In this document: positions 1 through 12,437 of the stretch, one piece after another | Layout of the letters: each line of letters opens with the position of its first letter | Position numbering within the stretch: position 1 is the first letter of the stretch | DNA from: Atopsyche davidsoni | Lineage: Eukaryota > Arthropoda > Insecta > Trichoptera > Hydrobiosidae | NCBI GenBank assembly: GCA_022113835.1 | Contig: JAILWY010000007.1 | Location: 6,158,001-6,222,000 of the forward strand | DNA length: 64,000 bases | Direction of reading: 5' to 3' | Notes under the pieces: generated by a model | The model's database searches: none | The model's input: only the letters and a program-made list of their open reading frames with translations | What the model was told of the DNA's origin: nothing | Program-made: the position numbers and the translations under genes

Positions 1-2917
1 ACGCCACCGCGTGCACTATTGTTGCCCTCCAGAGGTCAATTTTACCGTTCAGATCATATCTACAGTTCTGAAACTTTACCTTTTGCATACTCTAAATATG
101 TTTTTACACGGTCGATTTGCGTGATCTGATGGATAAGATAACAGAAAACGATATTTTAATATCAAAGTTTCATCGGAAAAGGTATTTGTTAGCGAGGCGG
201 GTAATGGACGAGTTTAGCGATTTACTAGGCACGCGCTGCAGAGACGCGTTTCCACTGAGTGGTCAATATTTCACGGTTTCGCAAGTTTTCTCTCGATTCC
301 CGAAGGTGGAACGCCTGGAAGCCTTCTGTAATTCCATGCATTTACCGGCGGCTGGGCGAGGGGACGCTCCTGCCATTGCACTCTCGCAATTATCTCAAAC
401 GGAATCGATTCGACCGGTAATTAACCGACAAGCAGATGTCTCGCACGGTAACAAGTTCGTGCGGAATTGCAGTGAGTTTCTGACAATTGTATTGCCATGC
501 AGCTCTCTTATATTATTTTATTTCGTGGGGATTCGGACTCGGAAAATTTTATATGATTTTTGCAACAACTCATTAAAATACTGCTATCAAAATCAATATT
601 TATATTGTGAAAAAACATGCTTACGGAATAAATAAATTCTAATGTAAAACACAAAATATATAATAAATTAAACATACATAAGATTTTTATAAATATGAAT
701 CTTATTAAAATGAAAAATACTATTTGTGCTGACAATATGTAAATATTTTTGAATTTATTTATTATAAGATTGTCTGCTTGATTGTTAAAATTATGTTCAA
801 AGGACCTACAAATATTCTTTTATAAGAATTCATAATGCAAAAATTCTTATTAGAATCTTAGGAATCCGCGTGAATAAATATGCAAATGTTGAATTAGGTT
901 GCTTTTTAATATAATATTTCGTAATGATACCAGCATTTAAAAACTTTCTTCCGTTGTGTACGAAAAGAAAGTCGCACGCGCCGCTTGCCGGTGGCGATCG
1001 CGCACTTCAGCCGGCAGCCCGGGACGCCCAGGACGCCCAGGACGCCAAGGATGCCCTGGGACGCCCCGGGACGCCCAGGATGCCCAGGACGCCCCGGGAC
1101 GCCCCGGGACGCACAGGATGCCCAGGACGCCCCGGGACGCCCAGGACGCCCAGGATGCCCGGGACGCCCCGGGACGCCCAGGACTCCCAGGACGCCCAGG
1201 ACGCCAAGGATGCCCCGGGACGCCCCGGGACGCTCAGGATGCCCAGGACGCACCGGGACGGGCTCGGCCCCCCGCTCCCGCCCGCGCATCGCCCCGCCGT
1301 TATAATTTCCATCGCCATTTGAAACTTTTTGTCTGTGCATAATTGGACAGCCGACGAGCTTACGGTAAACTCGCGAGCTCTCTCGTATAGTTTGGCTTTA
1401 CATTCAAGCGTCAAAACTGGCCTTCAAACGACTTGTAACAATACCTAACATTAAATCAGCAGTACATGTTTTATCTTTACCGTCTTTGATTTAAAAAATA
1501 AAAAGTTTCTCCACTCATTTTTTTCCATGTTTCAAGCTAAATACATTGGCAAATTAAAGTAAAAGTTAAGTATATGTAATAACGGTGCTAGATAAAACTT
1601 GCTAGGTTTTTGTTAAAAGTCGTCCTATGCAATCACTAGCTGAATCAATTCTTACGTAAACTACGTTTTAATGACGACATAGACTGCCTGTGTGTTAATA
1701 TTTTACAACTATCATAAAACACGAGGACTGCGGCACCATCAAACCGTAGCTTTTAAAAATTTGCATTAGACGACACGAGCAAGTCGTCAATTTTCTCCTT
1801 TAAATTCAAATTCAAATATATTTTGCATTAAAACCTTGATATTTCGTGTATTGAATATTTGCATATATTTATTATTTCATTTCTTAAAAATCCTTTCAAG
1901 AGATCCTTTCAATGCCTGGTCAAAAGTGATATCTCACAAGCCCCGAGTTTGAAACTCGACTGCGTATTGTCGCGTGGGTGTCGGTATCTTCGAAAATACA
2001 CCGGCTTGTCTTATTTGTTGTTTTATAACAATTAAGTTTTTGATAGATGTCAGTAATTAATGTACCGCTTCTGCATTCGGTGATTGCTAACAATTTGCTT
2101 GCGTTTAGACATTTCGATATTAAAAATCATAATTACTACCGAGCGACATCGCGAGCACCTGCGGTTTGGATTTATAAATTTCATTTGTACATTCTGAGCT
2201 CGCAGAATGTATCAAATGTGGCGTTGCTGTGTGGGTGGTATTGTTGCCGATGCGCGATTATAAAAAAAATTAGAGCTCACTATCGACACGCCCGAAAAAA
2301 ATACCATCACTTCTGGATCACTATTATAAAAAAAGATTTTCATATAAAAATATAAACTTGAAAAATATGTTAAATATTAAAAATGTAAATTCACACGCCG
2401 AGGAAATTGCCAGTCTTCCCTAGGAGTGGCATACCTTGAATTCTGAGATAAATGTAGATAAATTGATCAGGTTTCTTGGATATTGTGCTCCTAGGGGTAT
2501 ATACAAGTATAACTCATATGTTTCGGTCCTGGTGCTGAGACCGTCTTCTTATGTATAGCTTGAGATTCGTTTCTATTATCTTTTCTATTACTCTGAAAAT
2601 TCACTAGTTTACCCTATGATATATTAATCTATACATCTGGGTAACATTATATTAGTTATTTTAAAATTGAATGGCATATTTTTAAAGTGACATTAAAATA
2701 GCTGTGCTTTAAGTGCACTCTTTCCAAGATACAATGCTTTAAAGGAATTTGGGTAGATATTCCTGACTGTTTTTTTCTTATCACTCCAATATAGTGTAGA
2801 AGTTATGGACTGCTGGAAAGAAAATAAAAAGATCTGGTAAAATTTAATGGATATTAATTTTTGGTGAAGGTCTTAAGATGAAGGGGGTCTCTTAGTTTTT
2901 CTTTGACTTGATTTCAG
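1..2917. other. Non-coding stretch upstream of the TBCEL exons (probably intron)
   Basis: No exon could be supported here. Because the first visible TBCEL exon opens with a splice acceptor in mid-protein, this DNA is probably part of a TBCEL intron whose other side lies left of the window. Positions 1-480 are richer in GC and CpG than the rest and hold one 172-codon open frame without recognisable homology. A GC-rich minisatellite sits near 1.0-1.27 kb. The remainder is AT-rich and featureless to the eye. Confidence 0.5.
1015..1265. repeat. GC-rich minisatellite, 9-bp unit
   Basis: About 250 bp are built from degenerate copies of a 9-bp unit close to GGACGCCCA, often paired into 18-bp units with GGACGCCCC. 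The block is strongly GC-rich inside AT-rich flanks. Because 9 is a multiple of 3, every frame stays open. The minus-strand frames read as collagen-like Gly-X-Y (for example GRPGHPGRPG), which is a by-product of the repeat and not evidence of a collagen gene. Confidence 0.9.
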
Positions 2918-3581
2918 ATATTCGGATCTCGTGGCTATCCACGGCAAGCTGGATCCTCTGGTGAATGTGGACTTGAGACCAGAGAAGCGAGTCAAAGTCA
3001 GTTTCATCATTGGAGATATTAGCGAGAGTCGCACTGTCGATGTTTATAGGTACAGATGATTTCACAATTGCAAGACTTCTCACATTTTCTTCCTAACCCT
3101 TTTTACGTAACAAAAATTATTCATGAAAAAAATTGTCTGTATTCATCTCAAATAATATTATTACCTCTAAATGTAGGTTTTTTAATAGGGCAGCACTGCA
3201 ACTGCCTAAAATATCATGAATATTTTGGCATTTGAGAGTTAATGAACTTTTAAAAACATCAAAAATTTATATTAAACCTTTAATCTATTACACCTTTGAC
3301 TAAAAAAAAGATTAGTTTTTACATAAATCTCTAAATCATACTTTAGTTAAAACAAAAAGACTAATTTGGTGACAAACATTTTCAGAACGGTGATAGACTT
3401 AAAACAGAAACTAGAAAGGTTAGCTGGCATCCCAGCTAACCGAATGCGACTATTCTACATGGACCAGGATCTGCGGGACATCCAGGGCCCTGAGGAGATG
3501 AAGTTCCCTTCGAAGCAGCTGTACTCCTACAACATCCGCTCTGGGGACGAGATCATCGTGGAATCTAAAATGAAGCATTAG
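2918..3581 (+). CDS. TBCEL: Tubulin-specific chaperone cofactor E-like protein, C-terminal exons (partial)
   Basis: Two exons, 2918-3049 and 3386-3581, joined through an AG/A split Arg codon, encode the C-terminus of TBCEL. TBCEL is a leucine-rich-repeat plus ubiquitin-like protein that destabilises tubulin. Visible: the linker KLDPLVNVDLRPEKRVKV, matching the vertebrate KLDPLxxVDLRP segment, then a ubiquitin-like fold with GPEEMKFPSKQLYSYNIRSG and the terminal DEIIVESK. The acceptor at 2916-2917 and donor at 3050 are canonical. The stop is at 3579-3581. The leucine-rich repeats must lie left of the window. TBCE is the alternative, but the fit to the TBCEL tail is better and TBCE carries an N-terminal CAP-Gly not seen here. 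The orthology call is strong; everything upstream is unseen. Confidence 0.9.
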
Positions 3582-3909
3582 ACCATCCTAAAAGGAGGCC
3601 CTCTAACTTGTACGGGGGACGTTGACCGCCCCCCAACCATTTAAACATTTTATCAAGTGAATTATTTAAAATTCACATATTTAACAAGCTATTTTTCCAA
3701 ATACAGAACAGACTCATATTTTGCGTCTACGAGTGTTTGTTTTCATCCTGACACTGTGTTATTGTCTATTGTTGAGAATTTTGATTAGAAAAAAACATAA
3801 ATGTTTTATCAATATCTTTGATTGCATCCATTATTGACGTGGAAATGTGATCTCATTTTATGCTTTATTGTTTTATATTAATGAATTTACAATACGCATT
3901 TTTTTGATG

Positions 3910-3915
3910 AATAAA
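3910..3915 (+). terminator. Polyadenylation signal for TBCEL
   Basis: AATAAA lies 329 bp past the TBCEL stop and is followed by AT-rich sequence. It gives a 3' UTR of about 350 bp (3582 to roughly 3935). Confidence 0.6.
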
Positions 3916-3935
3916 TAATAGTTATATTATCAAAA

Positions 3936-6512
3936 TACTTTTCAAAGTAGTCCGTTTTATTGATTCGCAGTAGAAAAATAGAACAAACACGACTTCTATA
4001 CTGTAGGCAAATTTAGAAAAAATTAAGGTACACTATTATAACTGAAAACACCTGAAATCATGATTAACATTAGTATACATACAATTTTCAATGGTATTCT
4101 TGAAACAAATGATACTTTTAAAGACTTGATGTGATTAATTCTAACAGGTGATGCATCGTTGATCATTTTGCATTAAATTTAACCTGCCAAAGTTAAAGAC
4201 TTTTGTATTTTACATAAAAATCCAGCAAAAAATATGTTAACACTTTGTGTTACATAACCTAATTATTTATCGATAATGTATTTTACATAAATTGCCATAG
4301 TGTAATTTTTAAAGTAATGTTAAATCTTTGTTTTGTACAATTTAAAGTCAGCGGGCATGAAATTTTATTCTTCCCGAATTATAATTATCTCTTTTAAGTT
4401 CTTCCTGTTTAAATATTTTGAAAATGGTTCAACTGTGCCATAAAATATAAACACTTGCCTATAAAACTACTGCCAGGTTAACAATGTATCAGAACTTTTT
4501 ACAGTTAATGTTCAAAACAATGAAAACATTTTTACTATCAACGGGAGATAATGTACACTCGAAAAATATTTTCAAAAGCCTGAAAATTTATTGTAATTTT
4601 TTTTTTAAATTTGCTGTGGAGGTAAAAACTGCTTACTTGATTTTTAACTGCTTTTGAAAGTTTTAAAAAAATCAGCATTTTATTCAATTTAGCATAATTC
4701 ACTATGTATAGTCGTTCGATGTTAGTCGAATTTATAAATTATTTTTAAAATAGCATTCAATTTTACAGTAAAAATCACTTTCATTTCGTTAATTGGTCAG
4801 CTCGTACATTGATTTGAAATGAATTACACATGTTACAAAGCATCTTAAGGATTATTACTTCCAAATACATATATTTACGATGGCATGAACACAATATACA
4901 TGTGTCAAGAATAAATATAGGAATCTATATCTTAAACCATACTTAATAAATATGAATATATAATTAAAAATTAAATAAGTTGATTCTTAGATGTTTGGAT
5001 CATTCTGTTATTTATCATACACAACGTCTTCTATTAATTACAAATCCAGGGTTTGGAAATTTGAGTTGGAGTTTAGTTTTGTCAATGATAATTTGTATGG
5101 ATATTTTATATTGGTGCAAGTTAATAGTTTAAAAATAATAGTAATTAGTCTCAAAGTATTATACAAAAAAAAAAAAAATTTGTCTAATTTCCCCTGTTGG
5201 ATTGCAAGAAAGTGATTTTTACTGTATCAATAAGAAAACTTATAACAAGAGATTAAAATGCACAATATAATTACTCAAGCGCTTGTGTATCTTTTTAAAA
5301 ATAGGATCTCGATGCTTTAAAAATCATATTAATATCGTTAAATAGGCATATAATCAATACATTATTTTATATACTTACTAACTTGAAAATGAAGAATCTG
5401 GATAAGCAAAGTCTGGTGATACTGCATTCGTTTTCACACATTTTAAATTCATATCACAAATTGCATACTCTTCTAGTATTTATTGTCACACAATAATATT
5501 TTTGCCAATTGTTGCAAATTTGTTTTCACTAAGCCATTCAACAAAAAGTATACCTGACCAGTTATTAGACATGCCACACAGGTTGCATAAAGTGTTATTT
5601 TGCTGATAAAAAATCTGTCTACGGATCCAGACGAAGTATTGATAAAACTAAATATCTGTTTAGCAAAATAATGCCATTGTTCAGCCTTTGTAATACATCT
5701 GTAGTATTCAGAAATAAGCCATTCGTTCAACAGCATCCACCACAGCTGTTTGACGCAGGCAGAGTGATCCTTTTGTGCGATGGATATATAATTATATTTT
5801 ACCCACTAAAGTATACAATTCAAAATTTATATTTTGTGATATTGTCACTTGTTGATTTATTTTTGAATCAAAACTGTATAGCTTTTATTATTATTCAAAG
5901 ACATGTGACTTTTATTAATTAATCTATTACATCATAATTATTTGTTGTATATTACTTAAATAATATGAGTGATCGTATATATTCTCCCATAAAAAAAAAT
6001 ATGAATGTATATATTTAGACACACTTTTTTATCCTGTGGTTAAAAAACAGCTCCATTTTATGATAAATACCAATTAGTCTCAAAATTTTCAATTTATAAA
6101 AACCTCCAGTGTTTATTTTGATTTACTTTACATGTGTACATATGAAAGAAGTCCCCAATTAATTCAGGAATCGATTCGACAGTAAAAATTATAAGAAGAA
6201 TGAATGGGAAAATAAAGTGAACTCGCCTTTTAAATATATTCATTAAATTATGAAATATACTTGTATTTTGTGTAATTTGAAACTGTGATCAAATAATAGT
6301 GTGGTCGCTTTGTTTTAATTCCCTTGCACTGAACGATTCTTCCCTGATTGTTAAAGTATTTAGTTTTGATTGTTATTCGTGTAACCAGAAGGACGACGGA
6401 TCAGAATCATTAGGTGTTATGAAATGGGCGATCTTGTAATATCTTTGAGGTAATTAACAGTGTTGTAAAATGTGATAATGAAAGAAATAGAATAAAATAA
6501 ATATTGATTGCG
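3936..6512. other. Intergenic, AT-rich, nothing recognised
   Basis: This separates the 3' end of TBCEL (+) from the 3' end of HYOU1 (-), a convergent arrangement. Short open frames occur, the longest under 90 codons, but none has splice context or similarity that I recognise. Homopolymer A and T runs are frequent. Confidence 0.6.
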
Positions 6513-7582
6513 TTTATTATTTTTAAGCAACAAATTCATTCATAAATCAAAACACAAATTTTGGCACTTTCCATAATAATAACCTGTTTTTGTTTTTCAT
6601 TTGAAACCCATGTTAGAAAGTACCCACACATTGAAGTACAGATAGATGGAATTTATATTTTACAATAAAAATGTCAACATATTTGACACAAAACTCAATC
6701 AATTCATTTAAAAAAAAACATATTTTGTGAAATAAGTAATATCAAACAACACTTTGTGTACATGGATTTGTTAATCAAACATACCTAATGCTTAACTTCT
6801 GTAACAATTACAACCAAGGGAATGTTTGTTCCACTGGTTTAATGCGATTTATAAAAAACCTATTATCGGAGTAGTCATTGTACACTGCGAGAGCTAATTC
6901 ATTTATTTATTCTTCTAGAAAAGTCCTCAAATCCTCAACACTCGTGCCTCAAACATTCACTTTTGTGCTTTACAACACGTTCCATTTAAATATAACTTAA
7001 GTCTGTAGTATTGTTACATTACTAACATTCTAAAAATGTATAATATCACATTAACATTCTGTTTGTAGAGGAGAACAAGAACTCACAGATGATAATGTGT
7101 AAATATAGTAAGTAGATATAGTTGTCAACCAAAATGCTTTGTTCAGGCAGTTTAAAACTATAATTGTTTAAATGGGGGATTGTAAAATTAAAATATTTAA
7201 CAAAGTATAAATAAAACTTTTGATAATTTTAAAAAGATAAAACATGATAGAAGACATATTGCTCGCTCTGTCATCGAAACATGCATTTTCTCACTGTCTG
7301 GTCCACTTAAGCTCGGCTCATCTCCCCCCCACCCCAAATTCTCCAGTCACCTCGTCACAACACTGGGAATAATAAAATGCACTTCACTCTATAAATTAAA
7401 TAAACAATTGAAATCCTCAACACAAGCTTCCTTCGTTTAAAGGGTGACAAGTCACACGACACGTTTGTTTTTCTGCCGTTTTATGTCGCGAGCTGTCTTG
7501 CTGATAAATGCACTTTGGATGTAAATCAGGTGGAATTATATTACACAGCAGTTAAGATTAAATTGTCCTAAGTTTTTTAAAA
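6513..7582 (-). other. Probable HYOU1 3' UTR
   Basis: Non-coding sequence follows the HYOU1 stop. On the minus strand the first well-placed AATAAA that I picked (plus-strand TTTATT) is at 6513-6518, giving a 3' UTR of about 1.07 kb. Closer AT-rich hexamers could be used instead, so the end is uncertain. Confidence 0.35.
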
Positions 7583-10500
7583 TTATAATTCAGTATGTTC
7601 TTCCCCGCTGGATTCAGCGGCAGAGGGCTCGGTGTCTTCCGTTTCAGTAGGGTAAGCTTCTTCTTGTGTCTCCAGAGTGCTCCCGGATCCTTCAATTGGA
7701 GGAGTCTCCAAGATATTCTCTTTCTCAGCCTTTTCGCTGGCGTTGACGGTCTTCTCCTCTTTGGGCACCGGTGGCTTTTTGGGTCTCCAGATTTTCATCT
7801 TGTTGAGGAGATATTTGACTTCCCGATCGAGCTCTCCGATCTTATCAGTGATGGATTTAACCGTCATCTTGATTTCTTGATTTTTGGCCATCTTCTTTTG
7901 CTCCTCGCCAATATCATTCATCCACTTTTCGGTATCGTCAATAGTTTTAGTGAGTACTGTGATTTCTACATCTGTAAAAATATCTTTTTCAGGGTTCGTT
8001 TCTTTAGTGAGATTCTTGGCATTTTGCAGGAAGAGTTTGGACCCATTTATGAGAGACTTCAGAGCGTTAAGGGCCTCAGGTCTCTCGCGATGTTCCCAAT
8101 GCTTCCCATATATTTCATTTGTTTTCTTCTTGAGAGCGGCGAGCTTCTCTTCATACTCCTTGGCGGTAGCATCAGCACCGTCATCATACAGCCATTCGGA
8201 GGCTTGAGAGCATGCAGTAAGAATTTCAGTTATTTCCTCAGGAGTGCTGCATACTGCAAATTCTTTCATTTCCAATTTGGATTGTGCATCTATAACAAAA
8301 GATTCCAGATTGTTGAGGGCTGTTTCTCGACGCGTGCGTTCTCTTTCCATTTTGTTAAGATCCTCGATTTTGTCAAATGAGGAAGCAAACTGCTCTTCAG
8401 TCATCGTAGGCACTGAGAGAACATTTTCTACCATATCTATAGTTTCCTTGAGTATGATTATCTTGGGCTTTAATGCTTTAGGATCAGTGGTATCAGTTGC
8501 ATTTTCCTTAAGTTTATCAGAAGTTGTGGTATTTTTTTCAACAGGTTTTTCTGTGGTTCCCTCGGGCTGATCATCAACACTTTGCTCATCGGGATCCTTC
8601 TCGACCTCTGGGACCTCCTTTTTTGGTGTCTCCGAACCGAATAATTTGCTTATAGTACTTCCTAGTTTGGCAAATGAACTCTCTTCCTCATCTTCTAGTT
8701 CTCCTGGTTGTAAAGTTTTCTCTGCAACTAACTCAACATTGGCGAGTCGAAGAAGACCAGAATCATCCATAACAAAATGAGCTTTGATGCCCTTGGATTC
8801 AATATTATCTCCTTTGTTCTTATTTAGGGCTTCCGCTACTCCCTTGAGGTCTACTTTACTAAGGTTAAGAGAACCCAAGTTTCTCACTTCATCGACAGCC
8901 AAGTGATCGAGCTCGGCATAGTTAACGTAGAAACTGAAGTCTGAAAGATGCTTATTGAAAGTGATGACTTTCTTCTGGGGGTACGGGTTCATCAATCCAA
9001 AGAGTGTTCTCTTGACCTGCAAGGATAATTAACATTACAGAAAACATTTTGTACATGCAAATATATATAAAATAAACATGCTGGTTATCCATAGCACACC
9101 TGTCTAATCTGGCCTTCATTGTCTCGCTCAAACAGCACTTGTACAGGGAACACCACGGCATCCTTGATAATGAATTTCTTGACTTTAAAGCCAATAGATA
9201 AGTCAGCAGCTCTGTAGACGGCACCCATAGTGGCAGCCTCATCCGTATTGATGTTCTTTCCCAGATCAGAACCAATAGCTTTCTGGAGAATCTCCTGGAC
9301 TTTGGGGACGCGAGTGGATGCACCTACGAGAGTGACTTGGGTGATGACATCCAAGGGAAGACCAGCACTCTTCAGGGCAGCTTCCAAAGGCTGGGTGACC
9401 CTCTCCAAGAGGTCCTTACACATCTCTTCAAGTTCCTCACGGGTGACCTTTGAATAACAAACACACTTGAAAAGTAAATTTAAAAAACACGGTTTTTTGC
9501 CATGCCTTTGTGCATCCTGCAGATTAACCTGAATCATTGCAAGTCTGCACAGGCGCTGCTGGACCAGAAAGAGACACGAGCGGACATCGCCATCGTCTGC
9601 AAGCAGCACCGCATCCCTCCGGTGAACAGCAGATTCAGATGCAGCAGGCAAGACAGCCGTGTTTACTTTTGGCAACACACCCATTGAAGAGGTTGGAACC
9701 AGCAGACGTGGCTTCACCTGGTTCCAGGTCTACGGTACAGCTGCTACGTCTTGCCAAACGTGACACAAGCAGACTACGGGAAATACCTCGCTCGGCTCGA
9801 GCAAGACATCAGAGCGCATCCTGGCGAGTTACTCTTCGCCGGCGACTTCAACACTAAGGCCACAGTGTGGAACCTGAAGACAACAGACAGAAGAGGCGCA
9901 GCACTTGCAGATATGACAGCCAGACTTAGTCTGGTGACATGCAACGAGGGAGACAATAGCACGTTCCAGAGAGGCACGTCGGAGTCGGTGATTGATGTCA
10001 CCTTCGCAAGCCCTGAAACTGCATGTGCGCTTCAAGATTGGAGGGTCCTGGACGATGAGTCCCTGAGCGACCATCTCTACATTACCTACGCAATCTTCAA
10101 CCTAAACCCCCTCTACAATGCAACATCACTGCCAGATCGAGCATCATCCTGGAACCTGGCGAAAATGATGAAAACAAGTTCTCCAATAAATTTGCCATGT
10201 CTAACAACGTAAGAGTGAAGCAAGGAGCCTGGAAGAAACAACGCAAATAATCCGGCAGAGGTTCACCTTAAAATCTTTCAGATGAGCTCGAGAAGTATTT
10301 GTAAGTATTTACCTGCACTCTAAAGTCGTTATCATCCAGCAAGCCCTCGACCTGCGCATAGTGATCAGCATTGGCAGAAAGAACGATCTTTACTCGGTTG
10401 GCTTCCTTGAGCAGCTTGGCCATGGCTCGTGGGTTCTTACGTACGTCATTGGGAGTTTTCTTCATGGCATTGAACTTGTCAGCGAGGTGCTCTCTCAGTC

Positions 10501-12113
10501 GCAGGGCAAACTCCAAGCCACCCAGAGTTCTGAAAATTAAAACTTTTAATTTGAGAAAACTATAAATTTTGATTAAAAAAAAACACCACTTATTTAAAAT
10601 GCTTATATGAACAATTCCAACTGGAAATAGGTTAAAATATTTAATATGACCTGTCGTATCCATAGCCGAGGACATGCAGTTGCGGGTTATTCTCGACAAA
10701 TCCCTTTTCCTTGGTCTTGACGATCTTATATTCTACAACGGAAACCTTGGTGCTGTGGGCTCCCATGTCATAGAACATCATGTACTGGGCAGTCTCGTTC
10801 ATCTCCTTGCGACGGAAGATACCATAGTTGAGTGCGACGGCCGTATGGTCATTGATCAACTGCAGCACGCGGAGGTCTGCGAGTCGAGCAGCCTCGAGCA
10901 TGGCTCCTCGCTCTGCCTGGTTGAAGAACCCGGGCACCGTGATCACGCACTCATTTATAATTTGACCTACAACAATGTAAAAACCTTGCTAAAATCTTTT
11001 TCTTAGTAGAGATATCAATGGACATCTTAAAAAAATAACCTGGCAAAATCTTAAAAAGGCTTTTATCAAAATAGCAAATGTATCCGCAGAAAGATGTTCA
11101 ATTATAAAATAAGATTATTTTAGATAAGCTTACTTAATTTTTGTATGGATATATATAGAAATGGACATCCCTAATTAAGAATGATCAAAAATGTGATGCA
11201 TACCAGTACTAGTCTGAGCAAATTCCTTGGCTTTGTTGAGGATCTGTGCAATAAGTTCCTCTGGAGTGAATTTAGTGTTTTCATCATGCTGGAATACAGG
11301 AGTTCCTCGGTCTGGATCGGCCATGATGTTGTAATGGGGAAACATCTTGCTGCATAAACACGAGAAATTCAATTTTGAATAACTTGTAATTTATAATTTT
11401 CGAATTATAAAAAGTATACCATGTACGCACTCAAGAGATACAAACTACACTGTGAAGGGATAAAAAGTTTTTTTTTATTGTATAGCAATAACCTTTCTAT
11501 ACTTAAAATAATAATAATGAGAGGAAAGATTCAGATTTAAAAAAAAGCACTGGTATAAGGAATTACAGTATAAATTATAATTCTGAAACGAGTGCGAGCC
11601 GTCAGTTTGGGCTCACCTACGATGACAAGAATCAAATAAGTGAGCTATCAATTAAGAGTTAACCATTTAAACCAATAATCCATAAAGCCAATTCAATTTA
11701 CTTATTTCTAAAATCTTATATTGAAATATTTTGGCGAAATAAGATACTGAATCTAAAAATTATATTATGAATACACTCAAAACTTACATGTATCTTTGCA
11801 CCAGAGGATGTTCGATCGTCTTACCCAGAAGATCTAACATATAGGCATAATTGTTTTTGGGAAACCTTAGACCCACAGTATAAGCATCCTCCCCGAAGGT
11901 TCTCTCGCCATCTCTGAAGGCCACCACAGCGGAAGTCTTCCTCTTAGACTCCTTGTTGAGTGCGATCTCCATCGGCACCCCCGGTGACACGACTCCGACT
12001 TTCATCCATTCGGAACCGAAATCAATGGACATGACTGCCGCTGAGTTCACACTTGGAAACGTAAAAAAGCATACCAGGCCGATGGCCAAAAGCCCGTCGA
12101 ATAACTTCACCAT
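7583..12113 (-). CDS. HYOU1: Hypoxia up-regulated protein 1 (Grp170/ORP150), ER Hsp110-family chaperone
   Basis: ER-lumen chaperone and nucleotide-exchange factor for BiP. Exons on the minus strand: 12113-11788, 11349-11204, 10966-10651, 10529-10313, 9447-9100, 9016-7583. The sum is 2787 nt, or 928 aa (human 999). Residues 1-24 form a signal peptide ([17 protein letters not shown]), directly followed by the actin-like ATPase start [14 protein letters not shown]. Family blocks follow in order: [20 protein letters not shown], GTPase-fold [60 protein letters not shown] (Hsp70 signature 3, about residue 376) and [16 protein letters not shown]. The last exon gives the beta-sandwich, an acidic loop and the helical lid. 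The protein ends HTEL, a KDEL-type ER-retrieval variant (human NDEL). The third exon's donor is GTCATA, canonical only in GT. The start is the only ATG giving a signal peptide. One intron holds a LINE fragment. Confidence 0.96.
9503..10212 (+). mobile_element. Degenerate non-LTR retrotransposon fragment (endonuclease domain, R1-like)
   Basis: A plus-strand fragment lies antisense in the HYOU1 intron 9448-10312. Two frames read as an APE-type endonuclease of a LINE. The N-terminal block has [18 protein letters not shown]. The later block has [34 protein letters not shown] and LSDHLYITY, so the catalytic GDFN and SDH signatures are visible. The two blocks are out of frame near 9690-9750. The Glu expected in the early SEQ-like motif appears as Lys (VCKQH). 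No reverse transcriptase is present, so this is a truncated, dead copy. R1 clade is my best guess from the [10 protein letters not shown] block. Confidence 0.85.
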
Positions 12114-12365
12114 CGCGTTGCCCTAGAATTTACAGAAACACGAATAGGTTACGAGCTGATAGTTAAAAACCGAAATGCCGCATAATGTTTTGAGAGTTGT
12201 CAAACGTCAAATTTTTTATCGGTATTTATTTGAGTAACTGATTTGAATAATTATATATAAGTTCTCACTTCTTTATTAGCGATGTTTTTTAATATATCGG
12301 AAGCTTGAAATACTAAACTGTGCACTTCTTTAAAGGTAATTTCGTCAGTTTTTGACGGCCGGAGA

Positions 12366-12373
12366 CCACGTCA
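12366..12373 (-). promoter_or_regulatory. Unfolded-protein-response element (TGACGTGG) upstream of HYOU1
   Basis: On the minus strand this reads TGACGTGG, an exact match to the core UPRE bound by XBP1/ATF6. It lies 253 bp upstream of the HYOU1 start codon in the gene's own orientation. HYOU1 is a classical UPR target in animals, so position and identity agree. Confidence 0.65.
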
Positions 12374-12418
12374 GGCCATGTGCAGGGACAGCTGGTGGAG
12401 TTTCGCAGTGTTGGTGTG

Positions 12419-12437
12419 TGTGGCGTGCGTCGATTGG
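12419..12437 (-). promoter_or_regulatory. ERSE-like element (CCAAT-N9-CCACA)
   Basis: On the minus strand CCAAT (12437-12433) is followed by exactly nine bases and then CCACA (12423-12419). The endoplasmic reticulum stress element is CCAAT-N9-CCACG, so this differs at one base. It sits about 50 bp upstream of the UPRE, on the HYOU1 side of the shared promoter. Confidence 0.55.

Noticed and set aside
117..635. 172-codon plus-strand open frame at the left edge
   Set aside because: The GC-rich first half looks mildly coding, but I recognise no domain, the second half is low-complexity AT sequence, and no exon structure links it to TBCEL.
906..1414. Four to five overlapping frames reading as collagen-like Gly-X-Y proteins
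   Set aside because: They appear on both strands and in several frames because the 9-bp minisatellite has no stops. No splice or start context.
5473..5922. Overlapping 83-87-codon frames on both strands
   Set aside because: AT-rich intergenic DNA, no domain, no splice sites that connect to a gene.
7595..8380. 261-codon plus-strand frame
   Set aside because: Exact antisense shadow of the HYOU1 last exon; hydrophobic Phe/Leu-rich composition is the usual artefact of reading acidic/Lys codons backwards.
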